This document shows, piece after piece, positions 8,894-17,044 of a DNA stretch of 64,000 bases; position 1 is the stretch's first letter; every line of letters starts with the position of its first letter. Under the pieces are notes generated by a model. That model had not been told where the DNA came from, ran no database searches, and worked only from the letters and a program-made list of their open reading frames with translations. The DNA comes from an uncultured Clostridia bacterium (GTDB taxonomy: Bacteria > Bacillota > Clostridia > Oscillospirales > Ruminococcaceae). The stretch covers positions 62,001 through 126,000 of the forward strand of contig CAMVNQ010000003.1 in NCBI GenBank assembly GCA_947168885.1. The letters are read 5' to 3'. A program made the translations under genes and the position numbers.

Positions 8894-11032
8894 ATGCCTA
8901 TTTCCAATATCCGCGATGTATCATCGGCAGGCAAGGGCTTCAGCAATTCAGCTCTCAACAACCGCAATAACGGCAAGGGTGAGGACGCGTTCTCGGTAGA
9001 AGGAACTCCGAAACAGGAGCAGCTTCAGCCTATCAACGAAAAGAACGCCGGCAATAACGCCCAGACAACGATGGGTCAGAAGGACCTGATCCCTCTTGCC
9101 ATTACAAGCTCTAAAAACCAGACACTCGCCGTCGAGACCGTCAAGGACATCATCGACACAAACTTACTCAGCACCGCCAAGCTCAACGGTTATACCGAAC
9201 TCGTCGGTGAGCTCGAACAGCTCAGCGCTTCGCTCTATATCCCCGCGAAGGATCTTGTAAAGGAAATGGTCGAGCAGGAGAAGCAGAACACCATGTTCTC
9301 CGGCGACAAGTTCTACGACATACTCCGCGAGATCGCGAAGGACGGAGACTCTGACCAGAAGGAAGCCATCGGCAATATGCTCAAGGCGATAAACTTTTCG
9401 CAGAACCGCAAGGAGATAACCACAGCGGTATCGGCGAATCTGCGCTTTCTCGCCGAGTACTTCTCGCCCAACAAGGGGCTTTCGGGAAGACTCACCAACC
9501 TCGCCGACTTATGGGGCAGGGACAGCGCACAGAGCAACTTCACCGCGCTTCGCGACCAGACATCCGAGCTTATGCAAAGCCTGTCCGACAGCCTTCTGAA
9601 CGACAGCCACACACAGACCCTTCTACCTATTGTAACACATAATCTCTCGAAATTCAACACCAACGCGTCGATGCTTCGCGAGTATTTCAACCAGCTTCTC
9701 ACACAGATACCGTCGTATGAAACGAGAAACGAGCTTTCAAAAAGCTTTGAGGCTCTTCTGAACAAGCTTATCCGCCAGGATCCGAGCCTTCTGCCCAAAG
9801 GGTTTGAAGAGCAGGACTCCGACTTCTCTACCGGTTATGCACAGGGCTTCGATCAGCGTTACGCGTTCGGCTCCGAAACCGCTCAGAATGCGCGTCCGGA
9901 GCAGTTTTCCCAGAACGCGGAAGGCGCACGGCAGAACATAAATGCTGCCGCTTATGACGCTCCCGACGGTGCGGAACAGCGCATGGAAATACCCTCACAG
10001 AACATTCCTCTTAAAGATTATACTACAAATGAACAAAAAAATCAAGGGGAAAATGATATTTTAGGTAATGAGTACCAACCGGACAAAGCAATTTCGTCAT
10101 ATTTGACAAACGTTCTTGGCGATAATGACTATATAGCACAGTCCGGATTGGACGAAATGGACTTCACGGGCTTCGTGAACCTGCTCCACAACGGTACCGC
10201 GTCCCCGGAAGAGACGATAAAAGCGGTCCTCGGTTCGCTCATTGAGGACAATACAATACGTCAGGCGCTCGACCAGCAGCTCTCACAGATACACACCCCC
10301 ACCGAAATGGTCGATTTCCTGAACAACTTCCTTGAAGCCATGCCCGATTCGCCGCTCCGCGACACCGTGTACGAGGTGCTCGAAGAGGCGGTAAATCACA
10401 TGGAAGAGCCCGAGATACAGGATGACAGCGATGTAAGACGGTATATTCCCGAAGATCTCCCCGAGCGTCAGCAGCAGCAACAGCAGCAGGCCGAAGCACA
10501 GGCGCACAAGAAATCGAGCTCAATACAGGCGCTCACCGACTTTGTCGAGAAGAACATCAACCACCCCGCACTCAAATCCATAGACAGCTTCAACGCCTCC
10601 AACCTGCTCCAGAGCATGATAAACGCTCCGGGCGTTATGACTCCGCTCGCACACTATATCCTCCCCGTACAGGTCGAAAACACCCGTGCTTTCGGCGAGC
10701 TCTGGGTCGATAACAACGACGATTCCGGCGCTACAGGAAGTGGTGACGGAAGCTCGCACCACCACCTGTTCCTCACGTTCGACGTTGACACCTACGGACG
10801 CTTTGAAGTCGATGTTTACGCGAACGACAAGACCGTGCGCGTAAGTCTGCTGCACCCGACAAGCTTCACAAAGAACGTCCAGCAGATAACAGAGAAGATA
10901 AACCGTATCGCGGCAAGCACACGGTACTCTATCGCAGATTTCACCACCGGCGTGCTCAAGGAGCCGCATAACCTCACACAGATTTTCCCGAAGCTGAGCG
11001 AAAGGAGGGCGGGCTTGAATGTCAAGGCGTAA
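8894..11032 (+). CDS. Large FliK-like (YlqG-type) protein
   Basis: The 712-residue protein is soluble, mostly helical and low-complexity, with Gln/Asn-rich stretches (a poly-Q run near residue 530). The last 120 residues (VENTRAFGELWVD.. to NLTQIFPKL), after a Gly/Ser/His linker, form a beta-rich domain (FLTFDVDTYGRFEVDVY, DKTVRVSLL) resembling the C-terminal domain of flagellar hook-length control protein FliK. The ATG at 8894 follows AAGGAAGG; upstream codons to 8813 overlap the promoter. It overlaps by 14 bases the next gene, an FlhB C-terminal-like protein. The same pair occurs as ylqG-ylqH in Bacillus; the pairing supports this call more than the sequence alone. Confidence 0.6.
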   Translation: MPISNIRDVSSAGKGFSNSALNNRNNGKGEDAFSVEGTPKQEQLQPINEKNAGNNAQTTMGQKDLIPLAITSSKNQTLAVETVKDIIDTNLLSTAKLNGYTELVGELEQLSASLYIPAKDLVKEMVEQEKQNTMFSGDKFYDILREIAKDGDSDQKEAIGNMLKAINFSQNRKEITTAVSANLRFLAEYFSPNKGLSGRLTNLADLWGRDSAQSNFTALRDQTSELMQSLSDSLLNDSHTQTLLPIVTHNLSKFNTNASMLREYFNQLLTQIPSYETRNELSKSFEALLNKLIRQDPSLLPKGFEEQDSDFSTGYAQGFDQRYAFGSETAQNARPEQFSQNAEGARQNINAAAYDAPDGAEQRMEIPSQNIPLKDYTTNEQKNQGENDILGNEYQPDKAISSYLTNVLGDNDYIAQSGLDEMDFTGFVNLLHNGTASPEETIKAVLGSLIEDNTIRQALDQQLSQIHTPTEMVDFLNNFLEAMPDSPLRDTVYEVLEEAVNHMEEPEIQDDSDVRRYIPEDLPERQQQQQQQAEAQAHKKSSSIQALTDFVEKNINHPALKSIDSFNASNLLQSMINAPGVMTPLAHYILPVQVENTRAFGELWVDNNDDSGATGSGDGSSHHHLFLTFDVDTYGRFEVDVYANDKTVRVSLLHPTSFTKNVQQITEKINRIAASTRYSIADFTTGVLKEPHNLTQIFPKLSERRAGLNVKA

Positions 11033-11327
11033 GAATTACGGTCAGAAGGCAGCCGTTGCACTCAAATACAACCCGAACCTCAACTATGCACCCGTCGTTG
11101 TTGCATCAGGTCTCGGCGAACTTGCCCAGAGGATAGTCAACATAGCGGACGCGAACGGCGTTCCGATATACCGCGACGACAGCACCGCGGCTCTGCTTGT
11201 CATGCTCAATTCCGGCGAGTCGATACCGCAGGAGCTTTATCAGATAGTTGCCGCTATCTACGCAGAAGTCGTTTATACATCGAACGAGGCAAAGAAGCTT
11301 GCGAAAAGAGCGTCGCCAAAAAAATAA
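11019..11327 (+). CDS. FlhB C-terminal-domain-like export protein (YlqH/FhlX type)
   Basis: The 102-residue protein matches the cytoplasmic C-terminal domain of FlhB/EscU export-switch proteins: AVALKYNPNLNYAPVVVASGLGELAQRIV.., then GVPIYRDDSTAALL. It has no membrane domain and lacks the NPTH autocleavage motif, so it corresponds to the stand-alone form that can replace the cleaved FlhB tail and interact with FliK. The SD GAAAGGAGG precedes the ATG. It overlaps the upstream FliK-like gene. Confidence 0.85.
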   Translation: MSRRKNYGQKAAVALKYNPNLNYAPVVVASGLGELAQRIVNIADANGVPIYRDDSTAALLVMLNSGESIPQELYQIVAAIYAEVVYTSNEAKKLAKRASPKK

Positions 11328-11344
11328 AACCTCCCTAAGACAAC

Positions 11345-11368
11345 GCCCCGAACCGTTAAGTTCGGGGC
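11345..11368 (+). terminator. Hairpin terminator after the FlhB-like gene
   Basis: Stem GCCCCGAAC / GTTCGGGGC with a 6-base loop, 18 bases after the stop. The T-tract is poor (ATCGTCATT). Confidence 0.65.
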
Positions 11369-11460
11369 ATCGTCATTATGGAAGGATAACTCAGGATAAA
11401 TGAGTGGAATTCAACTTTTCTTTTTACATCTATATTATACAACCAATTTCCGGAAAATGC

Positions 11461-11530
11461 AATTACAATACGGTTAAAAAATTATTACAATCCGGTAACA
11501 AAACGCTCTGAATTGTTACATTCTGTAACA
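11461..11530. promoter_or_regulatory. Three iterated TTACA..GTAA-type dyads upstream of the alarmone synthetase
   Basis: Three related elements occur at 11462-11476 (TTACAATACGGTTA), 11484-11498 (TTACAATCCGGTAA) and 11514-11530 (TGTTACATTCTGTAACA, a perfect 7-3-7 dyad). They end 37 bases before the start codon. They look like operator sites; no regulator is identified. Confidence 0.5.
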
Positions 11531-11567
11531 TTTCAGAATACAGCAAAAAAATACAGGAGATACTAAA

Positions 11568-12254
11568 ATGAGCGAAAACACAGAAATAATCCCTGCGGGC
11601 AGCTTCGAGAATATGCTGAACTCCGGTCATACAGCCGAGCTTCTTGAAACCGCGCGTCCGTTCATTGAACTTATGATGCACAACGAATGCGCGCTTCGTG
11701 AAGTCGAGACAAAGCTTAACGTCCTCAACGACGAGTTCTCGACGTTATACAACTACAACCCGATAGAAACGATAAAGACGCGCGTAAAAGACCCGCTCAG
11801 CATTGTGGAGAAAATGCACCGCAAGGGTATAACCCCGACTATCGAGAACATCGAGAACACTCTGAACGATATAGCGGGAGTCCGCGTTATCTGTTCGTTC
11901 CCCGAGGATATTTACGCTATCGCCGACATTCTCACGGCGCAGGACGACATAACCCTCATCTCACGCAAGGACTATATCGCGAACCCGAAGCCCAACGGCT
12001 ACCGCAGCCTTCATCTCATCATAGGCATCCCGATATTTCTTTCAACCGGCAAGAAAATGATGAAAGCAGAGGTGCAGTTCCGCACTATCGCCATGGATTT
12101 CTGGGCATCTCTCGAACACAAGCTCAAATACAAGCATAACGTGAAAAATTCCGCTGCGATCTCCGCACAACTGAAAGAGTGCGCCGATGCAATCAGCGAC
12201 ATAGATATCCGTATGCAGGAAATAAGAAATCAGATCGAAAAAGATTCCGAATAA
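11568..12254 (+). CDS. Small alarmone synthetase, RelQ/YjbM type
   Basis: The 228-residue protein is a single RelA/SpoT nucleotidyltransferase domain without the hydrolase, TGS or ACT domains, which is the architecture of small alarmone synthetases. Motifs: PIETIKTRVKDPLSIVEKM, DIAGVRVICSF, then KDYIANPKPNGYRSLHL and AEVQFRTIAMDFWASLEHKLKYK. It would make (p)ppGpp from ATP and GTP/GDP in the cytoplasm. It is monocistronic, with SD AGGAGA, a strong terminator just after the stop and iterated dyads upstream, suggesting regulated transcription. Confidence 0.92.
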   Translation: MSENTEIIPAGSFENMLNSGHTAELLETARPFIELMMHNECALREVETKLNVLNDEFSTLYNYNPIETIKTRVKDPLSIVEKMHRKGITPTIENIENTLNDIAGVRVICSFPEDIYAIADILTAQDDITLISRKDYIANPKPNGYRSLHLIIGIPIFLSTGKKMMKAEVQFRTIAMDFWASLEHKLKYKHNVKNSAAISAQLKECADAISDIDIRMQEIRNQIEKDSE

Positions 12255-12303
12255 GAACGTTCACCCTCCCCGTTTCAGCAGATCGGGGAGGGTCGTTCTT
12301 TTA
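12253..12303 (+). terminator. Strong terminator after the alarmone synthetase
   Basis: An outer stem AAGAACG / CGTTCTT and inner stem CCCTCCCCG / CGGGGAGGG are followed by TTTTA. The outer arm begins at the stop codon. Confidence 0.85.
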
Positions 12304-12354
12304 CGATTTATTATTGTAAGAGCGGACAGATCTTGACCGCATTTATTCCACGAT

Positions 12355-12470
12355 CCTATTGACAACGAGCCTCGATGAGCGCGGTAGTCCGGCAGCACGG
12401 GCAGCACCCGCCCTTGGGGCAGATGCTGCCCGGCTGTCAGCCTACCACACTCATACTCATTGTCAATAGG
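12355..12470. repeat. 116-bp imperfect palindrome with 11-bp perfect ends
   Basis: The ends CCTATTGACAA and TTGTCAATAGG are perfect inverted repeats. Inside, GATGAG..GGTAG pairs with CTACC..CTCAT and GGGCAGCA with TGCTGCCC. No reading frame is convincing. It may be a miniature mobile element or a structured RNA. Confidence 0.7.
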
Positions 12471-12535
12471 CTTTCGCGGCATAAAAGCTGGTTTTCTGCG
12501 TTTTATTTATGGGGTATTGCATTTACGGAAATGTT

Positions 12536-13081
12536 TCACATATTGCTTCCGAGCGGTATCCGCAGGGCAAGATCGAGAAGAAAAAGCCCTATGACCGCAT
12601 AAGACGATATATTCAGCAGGCGCTTGTTCTTCATACCGATAAAGCGCTCCCAGAGCGGGACAGCGAGATAAAGCGCGATAACGCCCATGACACCGAAACG
12701 GATAGACGGGAAAAGCCCCACACGCCCGTCGAAGTTCAGCGGTTCACCGTCGTAGAACCACAGCGATCTGTAGCCGATACCGACGGCATCGAGAAGATAT
12801 GACGCGGCGAGCTCCAGCGCAGCGGTTATTACCGCTATACATACAACAAGTACAGCTATGCGAAGTATTACGCGCACCGGCTTTGCGGGCTTCCTTACAA
12901 GACGTCCGAACAGTGCATAAAGCGCGATACCGCCGAATCCGTATATCGGAAGCCACGGACCAAACAGAAAGCCGCGGTTCTCGAAATATCCGTAAACTAT
13001 CACAGTTCCGGCCACTTCATATATCCACCCGCACACCGCGAAGATTATGAAAAGTATAAACAAATCTCTGATTTTCCCCAT
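12536..13081 (-). CDS. CmpB-type putative ABC-transporter membrane protein
   Basis: The 181-residue protein has about five membrane helices. The N-terminus, FAVCGWIYEVAGTVIVYGYFENRGFLFGPWLPIYGFGG, is the signature of the family described as putative ABC-transporter type IV (CmpB). No ATPase partner is adjacent, so the transport role is unproven. There is no Shine-Dalgarno site before the ATG; instead a TATAAT box ends 6 bases upstream, which suggests a leaderless mRNA (see findings). Confidence 0.85.
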   Translation of the reverse strand: MGKIRDLFILFIIFAVCGWIYEVAGTVIVYGYFENRGFLFGPWLPIYGFGGIALYALFGRLVRKPAKPVRVILRIAVLVVCIAVITAALELAASYLLDAVGIGYRSLWFYDGEPLNFDGRVGLFPSIRFGVMGVIALYLAVPLWERFIGMKNKRLLNISSYAVIGLFLLDLALRIPLGSNM

Positions 13082-13087
13082 ACCGAT

Positions 13088-13116
13088 ATTATATCATATC
13101 ATCACATAAAAATCAA
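13088..13116 (-). promoter_or_regulatory. Promoter reading into a possibly leaderless start
   Basis: On the minus strand: TTGATT, a 17-base spacer and TATAAT (13093-13088). Transcription would begin at or next to the ATG at 13081. Confidence 0.65.
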
Positions 13117-13139
13117 ATCTGTCCAATCGATTCTTAACG

Positions 13140-13345
13140 CAAGCTCCGACTCACACTCTCCCCTTTTACGGGAAACGACCGTGCTGATGAGACCGGAAAG
13201 CGCAGGATCCCGCCGCAAGCGCAGCCGCCGTTACTGTAACTCGCCCATTCATACGCACTCCGGGCGGCGCTCGGGTGCAGCGTCACGCTGCCGCCCAGCC
13301 GGCGTAAGGCGAGGTCTCAAGCGCAGCGCTTCTACCACTGCGTAA
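13140..13345. repeat. GC-rich palindromic intergenic element
   Basis: This stretch between two minus-strand genes contains several short dyads (for example GGCGGC..GCTGCCGCC around 13263-13298 and GCGCAGCGCT) and no credible gene. Similar GC-rich chains of hairpins occur at 20100-20290 and inside the 31.1-kb cassette. Confidence 0.55.
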
Positions 13346-13350
13346 GCAGT

Positions 13351-13392
13351 AAAAAATCTCCCCGCTGCCTCAAGCAGCGAGGAGAATTTTTA
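13351..13392 (-). terminator. Terminator after pckA
   Basis: Stem TCTCC..GCTGC / GCAGC..GGAGA flanked by A-rich and T-rich runs on both sides, so it could act in both directions. It begins 25 bases after the pckA stop. Confidence 0.85.
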
Positions 13393-13416
13393 TGCCTTAA
13401 TACACGAGACAGAAGA

Positions 13417-15018
13417 TCAAAGCTTCGGACCTGCTGCTACGAGAGCCTTGCCGGCTTCGTTGCCTTCGTACTTCTTGAAGTTCTTGATAAATCTGCCTGC
13501 GAGATCCTTTGCCTTCTCTTCCCATTCGGAAGCAGAAGCGTAGGTGTCTCTCGGGTCGAGGATAGCCGGATCAACGCCCGGAAGTGCTGTGGGCACTTCA
13601 AAGTCAAAGAACGGTATCTTCTTTGTGGGAGCCTTCAGAACATCGCCGCTCAGGATAGCATCGATTATTCCGCGGGTATCCTTTATGGAGATACGCTTGC
13701 CTGTGCCGTTCCAGCCGGTATTTACGAGGTAAGCCTTTGCGCCGCTCTTCTCCATCTTCTTAACGAGCTCTTCTGCATACTTTGTCGGGTGGAGTTCAAG
13801 GAACGCCTGACCGAAGCAAGCGGAGAATGTGGGTGTAGGCTCGGTGATGCCGCGCTCTGTACCAGCAAGCTTTGCTGTGAAGCCGCTGAGGAAGTAGTAC
13901 TTTGTCTGCTCGGGTGTGAGTATCGAAACAGGCGGAAGTACACCGAAAGCGTCTGCGGAAAGGAATATTACGTTATCTGCGTCCGGACCGTGAGAGATAG
14001 GCTTTACTATCTTCTCGATGTGGTCGATAGGATAAGATACACGTGTGTTTTCGGTAACGGACTTGTCTGCGAAGTCTATCTTTCCGTCCTTGTCGAGAGT
14101 TACGTTCTCAAGAAGAGCGTTTCTCTTGATAGCGTTGTAGATGTCGGGCTCGGAATCCTTATCGAGGTTGATTACCTTAGCATAGCAGCCGCCCTCGAAG
14201 TTGAATACGCCGCTGTCGTCCCAGCCGTGCTCGTCATCACCAATGAGAAGTCTCTTGGGGTCTGTCGAAAGAGTGGTCTTGCCTGTACCGGAGAGACCGA
14301 AGAAGATAGCTGTGTGCTCGCCGTTCATGTCTGTGTTTGCCGAGCAGTGCATAGCAGCGATACCCTTGAGCGGGAGGAAGTAGTTCATCATCGAGAACAT
14401 ACCCTTCTTCATTTCGCCGCCGTACCATGTATTGAGGATAACCTGCTCCTTGCTCTTTGTGTTGAATGCAACACAGGTATCAGAGCGGAGACCGAGTTCC
14501 TGGAAATTGTCAACCTTAGCCTTAGAAGCGCAGTAAACCATGAAATCAGGCTTGAAAGATGCTTCTTCCTCAGCTGTGGGCTTGATGAACATATTTCTTA
14601 CGAAATGAGCCTGCCATGCAACTTCCATGATGAAGCGAACAGCCATTCTTGTATCCTTGTTTGTGCCGCAGAAAGCATCAACAACGAAAAGTCTCTTGCC
14701 GGAGAGCTGCTTTATCGCCATATCCTTTACCTTTGCCCATACATCTTCGGACATGGGGTGGTTGTCGTTCGGATATTCTTCTGTTGTCCACCAAACGTTG
14801 TCCTTGGACTCATCGTTCATAACGATGTACTTGTCCTTAGGCGAACGGCCTGTGAACACGCCTGTCATAACGTTGACAGCGCCGAGCTCGGACACCTGAC
14901 CCTTTTCATAACCTGTAAGTTCAGGCTTTGTCTCCTCGTTGAAAAGTGCTTCATACGAGGGATTGTAGATGATCTCGGAGGCACCTGTGATGCCGTACTG
15001 TGTAAGATCTACCTGCAT
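13417..15018 (-). CDS. pckA: Phosphoenolpyruvate carboxykinase (ATP)
   Basis: The 533-residue cytoplasmic enzyme interconverts oxaloacetate + ATP and phosphoenolpyruvate + CO2 + ADP. Motifs: [14 protein letters not shown] near the N-terminus, the kinase P-loop [13 protein letters not shown] (about residue 240), the metal site [22 protein letters not shown], and the C-terminal FTAKLAGTE and [11 protein letters not shown]. Length matches bacterial ATP-PEPCKs. I choose the ATG at 15018 (SD AAGGAGGAA) over the upstream open frame. In saccharolytic Clostridia this enzyme often works in the CO2-fixing direction towards succinate or malate; the direction here is inference. Confidence 0.98.
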   Translation of the reverse strand: MQVDLTQYGITGASEIIYNPSYEALFNEETKPELTGYEKGQVSELGAVNVMTGVFTGRSPKDKYIVMNDESKDNVWWTTEEYPNDNHPMSEDVWAKVKDMAIKQLSGKRLFVVDAFCGTNKDTRMAVRFIMEVAWQAHFVRNMFIKPTAEEEASFKPDFMVYCASKAKVDNFQELGLRSDTCVAFNTKSKEQVILNTWYGGEMKKGMFSMMNYFLPLKGIAAMHCSANTDMNGEHTAIFFGLSGTGKTTLSTDPKRLLIGDDEHGWDDSGVFNFEGGCYAKVINLDKDSEPDIYNAIKRNALLENVTLDKDGKIDFADKSVTENTRVSYPIDHIEKIVKPISHGPDADNVIFLSADAFGVLPPVSILTPEQTKYYFLSGFTAKLAGTERGITEPTPTFSACFGQAFLELHPTKYAEELVKKMEKSGAKAYLVNTGWNGTGKRISIKDTRGIIDAILSGDVLKAPTKKIPFFDFEVPTALPGVDPAILDPRDTYASASEWEEKAKDLAGRFIKNFKKYEGNEAGKALVAAGPKL

Positions 15019-15092
15019 AATAACTTCCTCCTTAAAATTTAATGGTATATGTGACCCTTGACAAAGGATTGCATAACAAAATACCAAACTAT

Positions 15093-15121
15093 ATTATAGT
15101 ACATTTTTCCCGTTTGGTCAA
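15093..15121 (-). promoter_or_regulatory. pckA promoter
   Basis: Minus strand TTGACC, 17-base spacer, TATAAT. The 5' leader would be about 68 bases and shows no known riboswitch. Confidence 0.8.
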
Positions 15122-15189
15122 GTGTTTTTTGATGTGTTGCGAACATTTTTTGAAAGTCTCTGCGCTGTGTACTTTCAGAGCAAAGAAAC

Positions 15190-15222
15190 AAAAGGACAGC
15201 CGACAAAGAACCGACTGTCCCT
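15190..15222 (-). terminator. Terminator after the cellulase gene
   Basis: On the minus strand GGACAGTCGG pairs with CGGCTGTCC and is followed by TTTTGTTTCTTT. Confidence 0.85.
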
Positions 15223-15226
15223 GATG

Positions 15227-16648
15227 TTATTTGATTTTCACGCTTACGATGCAGCTTTCCGTTATCTGTGTCCACTTTCCGTTGATGTACGCACGGACAG
15301 CGAACTTATATGTCTTTCCTGCTTTAAGCCCCTTTACCGACGCGGAAACTCCGGACACGGTCTTAATCTTCGTGTACTTTCCGTTTTTGTACTGATAAAC
15401 GGCATACTTTGTCGCACCGGCTACCTTGTCCCATTTCAGTGTGACCTTTGAACCGGAGACGGACGACTTTACAGCCGGAACAGCCGGTGCTGTCTTTGCT
15501 TCAAACGCGGGAGCACCGTTCTTCACCATCGCTTCGACTATCTTCGGAAGCTCTACTTTCGCTGTGGCGCGGTCGATTATTTTGAACCCGAGCTTACCCT
15601 TTGAGCCGGAGTTGTTGTCCCAGAAAATGCACGAAAAGCCGAACTCTCTTGCACAAGCGGCTATCTCACCGAGCTTTGCGGCAGACTCGTCCTCTTTGTC
15701 ATGAAGGAAATATCCCTCTTCATAGTCCTTGCGAAGACCGAACTCAGAGACGACTACAGGTATGCCGTTTGCGGAAAATGCCTTGTAAATGCTTTCAAAG
15801 CCTCTTTTGCTGAATTTCAGGTTCGAGCAGTAATAATGAACGTCTGCGATGAGTCTGTCCTTCACGGTATCTTTCGGCATTACGAAATACTTTGAAAGTA
15901 TGCCTATGTCGGAATCCGATGTCGCATAGCCGCCCACCAGCAGGTAACGCGTCCCGTTCTTCTTTCCGGAACCACGGACCGTATCAACGAAAAGCTGATT
16001 ATACTCGTTGATGCACTCAAGGCTCTCTTTTACCTCGTCCGGCACCGCACTGCTCATGTACCACCACTCATATCCGGTATCGCGCAGACGCGGCTCGTTC
16101 ATAGCCTCAAATATGAGCTTTTCGCTGTAATCCCCGAACGTGTCGGAAAGCTGGGTCCATATTTTTCCGAGGTATTTCTTCGATGTCGCAGACTCCGCCC
16201 TGCTCGGGTAGATGAAGCCCTTCTTTATGTCGTGATGCGTGTTGAGCACTATATAAAGATCCTGTTCAACGCACCAGTCAACGACTTCCTTTACGCGTGA
16301 AAGCCAGTCCTTGTCGATATTGAACCCGCCGTCAACGTGGTCATGCCACGAAACGGGAATGCGTATAGTCGAAAATCCCGATTTTTTTACGGTCTTTATC
16401 AGGTCTTTCGTCGTCTTTGCTTTGCTCCACGCGGTCTCATAATCGAGCTTGTTCGTAAGCCATGTGCAGTCCGATGCATCGAACTCGTTGCCGAGGTTCC
16501 AGCCCGCGCCCATAGCGTCAACGAACCGCATAGCTTCGTTATCGGGAATATTATTAGCTCCTGCCGCAGAAGCAGGAATAACTGCGACAGTTATAAACAA
16601 CACCGCCGCAGTCAGAACTGCAATTATTTTAGAGAAACATCTCTTCAT
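15227..16648 (-). CDS. Secreted glycoside hydrolase family 5 (endoglucanase) with C-terminal fibronectin III-like domain
   Basis: The 473-residue protein has a signal peptide (1-28, cleavage after ASA) and a GH5 catalytic barrel (about 35-375). Acid/base E185 is in FEAMNEPR and nucleophile E302 in VVVSEFG; RIPVSWHDH and NTHHD are typical subsite motifs. A C-terminal fibronectin type III-like module (about 388-473) follows. It should hydrolyse beta-1,4-glucan or a related polysaccharide outside the cell. There is no dockerin, carbohydrate-binding module or LPXTG, so it looks free or attached indirectly. It follows the small acidic membrane protein gene by 21 bases in one operon. Confidence 0.93.
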   Translation of the reverse strand: MKRCFSKIIAVLTAAVLFITVAVIPASAAGANNIPDNEAMRFVDAMGAGWNLGNEFDASDCTWLTNKLDYETAWSKAKTTKDLIKTVKKSGFSTIRIPVSWHDHVDGGFNIDKDWLSRVKEVVDWCVEQDLYIVLNTHHDIKKGFIYPSRAESATSKKYLGKIWTQLSDTFGDYSEKLIFEAMNEPRLRDTGYEWWYMSSAVPDEVKESLECINEYNQLFVDTVRGSGKKNGTRYLLVGGYATSDSDIGILSKYFVMPKDTVKDRLIADVHYYCSNLKFSKRGFESIYKAFSANGIPVVVSEFGLRKDYEEGYFLHDKEDESAAKLGEIAACAREFGFSCIFWDNNSGSKGKLGFKIIDRATAKVELPKIVEAMVKNGAPAFEAKTAPAVPAVKSSVSGSKVTLKWDKVAGATKYAVYQYKNGKYTKIKTVSGVSASVKGLKAGKTYKFAVRAYINGKWTQITESCIVSVKIK

Positions 16649-16669
16649 AAATAGTCTTCTCCGTCAGAA

Positions 16670-16939
16670 TCAGAGGTTTTCGGCTGCTTCATCTTCCTGC
16701 TTTGCCGCAAAAGGCATAGAGTTGTCGCTTCCGATGTTGTACTCGGAATATCCGTCATCCTCGCCGAAGAAATCGTCCTCATCAAAGAACTCATCATCGC
16801 CGATCATATCAAAATCCTCGAACTCATCGAAATCATCATCAACGGCAAACTTCTTCCTGATGATGAGGAATGCCGCGAGAGCACCGCCAAGAACGGCTAT
16901 GATACCGATAAGTAACGCGATAAGACTTTTGTTGCTCAT
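16670..16939 (-). CDS. Small single-pass membrane protein with acidic tail
   Basis: The 89-residue protein has one N-terminal transmembrane helix (about 5-26), a basic stop (RKK), then a very acidic tail with Asp/Glu/Phe repeats (DDDFDEFEDFD, DDEFFDEDDFF). The family is not recognised. It has the SD AAGGGAGA and a good promoter upstream (16981-17009) and is the first gene of an operon with the secreted cellulase. By the positive-inside rule the tail is cytoplasmic, so a direct role in holding the enzyme outside is unlikely. Confidence 0.7.
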   Translation of the reverse strand: MSNKSLIALLIGIIAVLGGALAAFLIIRKKFAVDDDFDEFEDFDMIGDDEFFDEDDFFGEDDGYSEYNIGSDNSMPFAAKQEDEAAENL

Positions 16940-16980
16940 TGTTTTTTCTCCCTTTCCTTAGTAAAGAAATTTATAGGTAT

Positions 16981-17009
16981 ATTATATCTCATTTTTCTTT
17001 CTTTTTCAA
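16981..17009 (-). promoter_or_regulatory. Promoter of the small membrane protein-cellulase operon
   Basis: Minus strand TTGAAA, 17-base spacer, TATAAT. Confidence 0.75.
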
Positions 17010-17044
17010 GTAATTTTTCAAATTTATCGTTTTGCACAAAATTG

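Noticed and set aside
13789-15042. 417-codon open frame antisense to pckA
   Set aside because: PEPCK motifs run through the minus-strand frame at full length; the plus-strand frame has no SD and no recognisable protein features.
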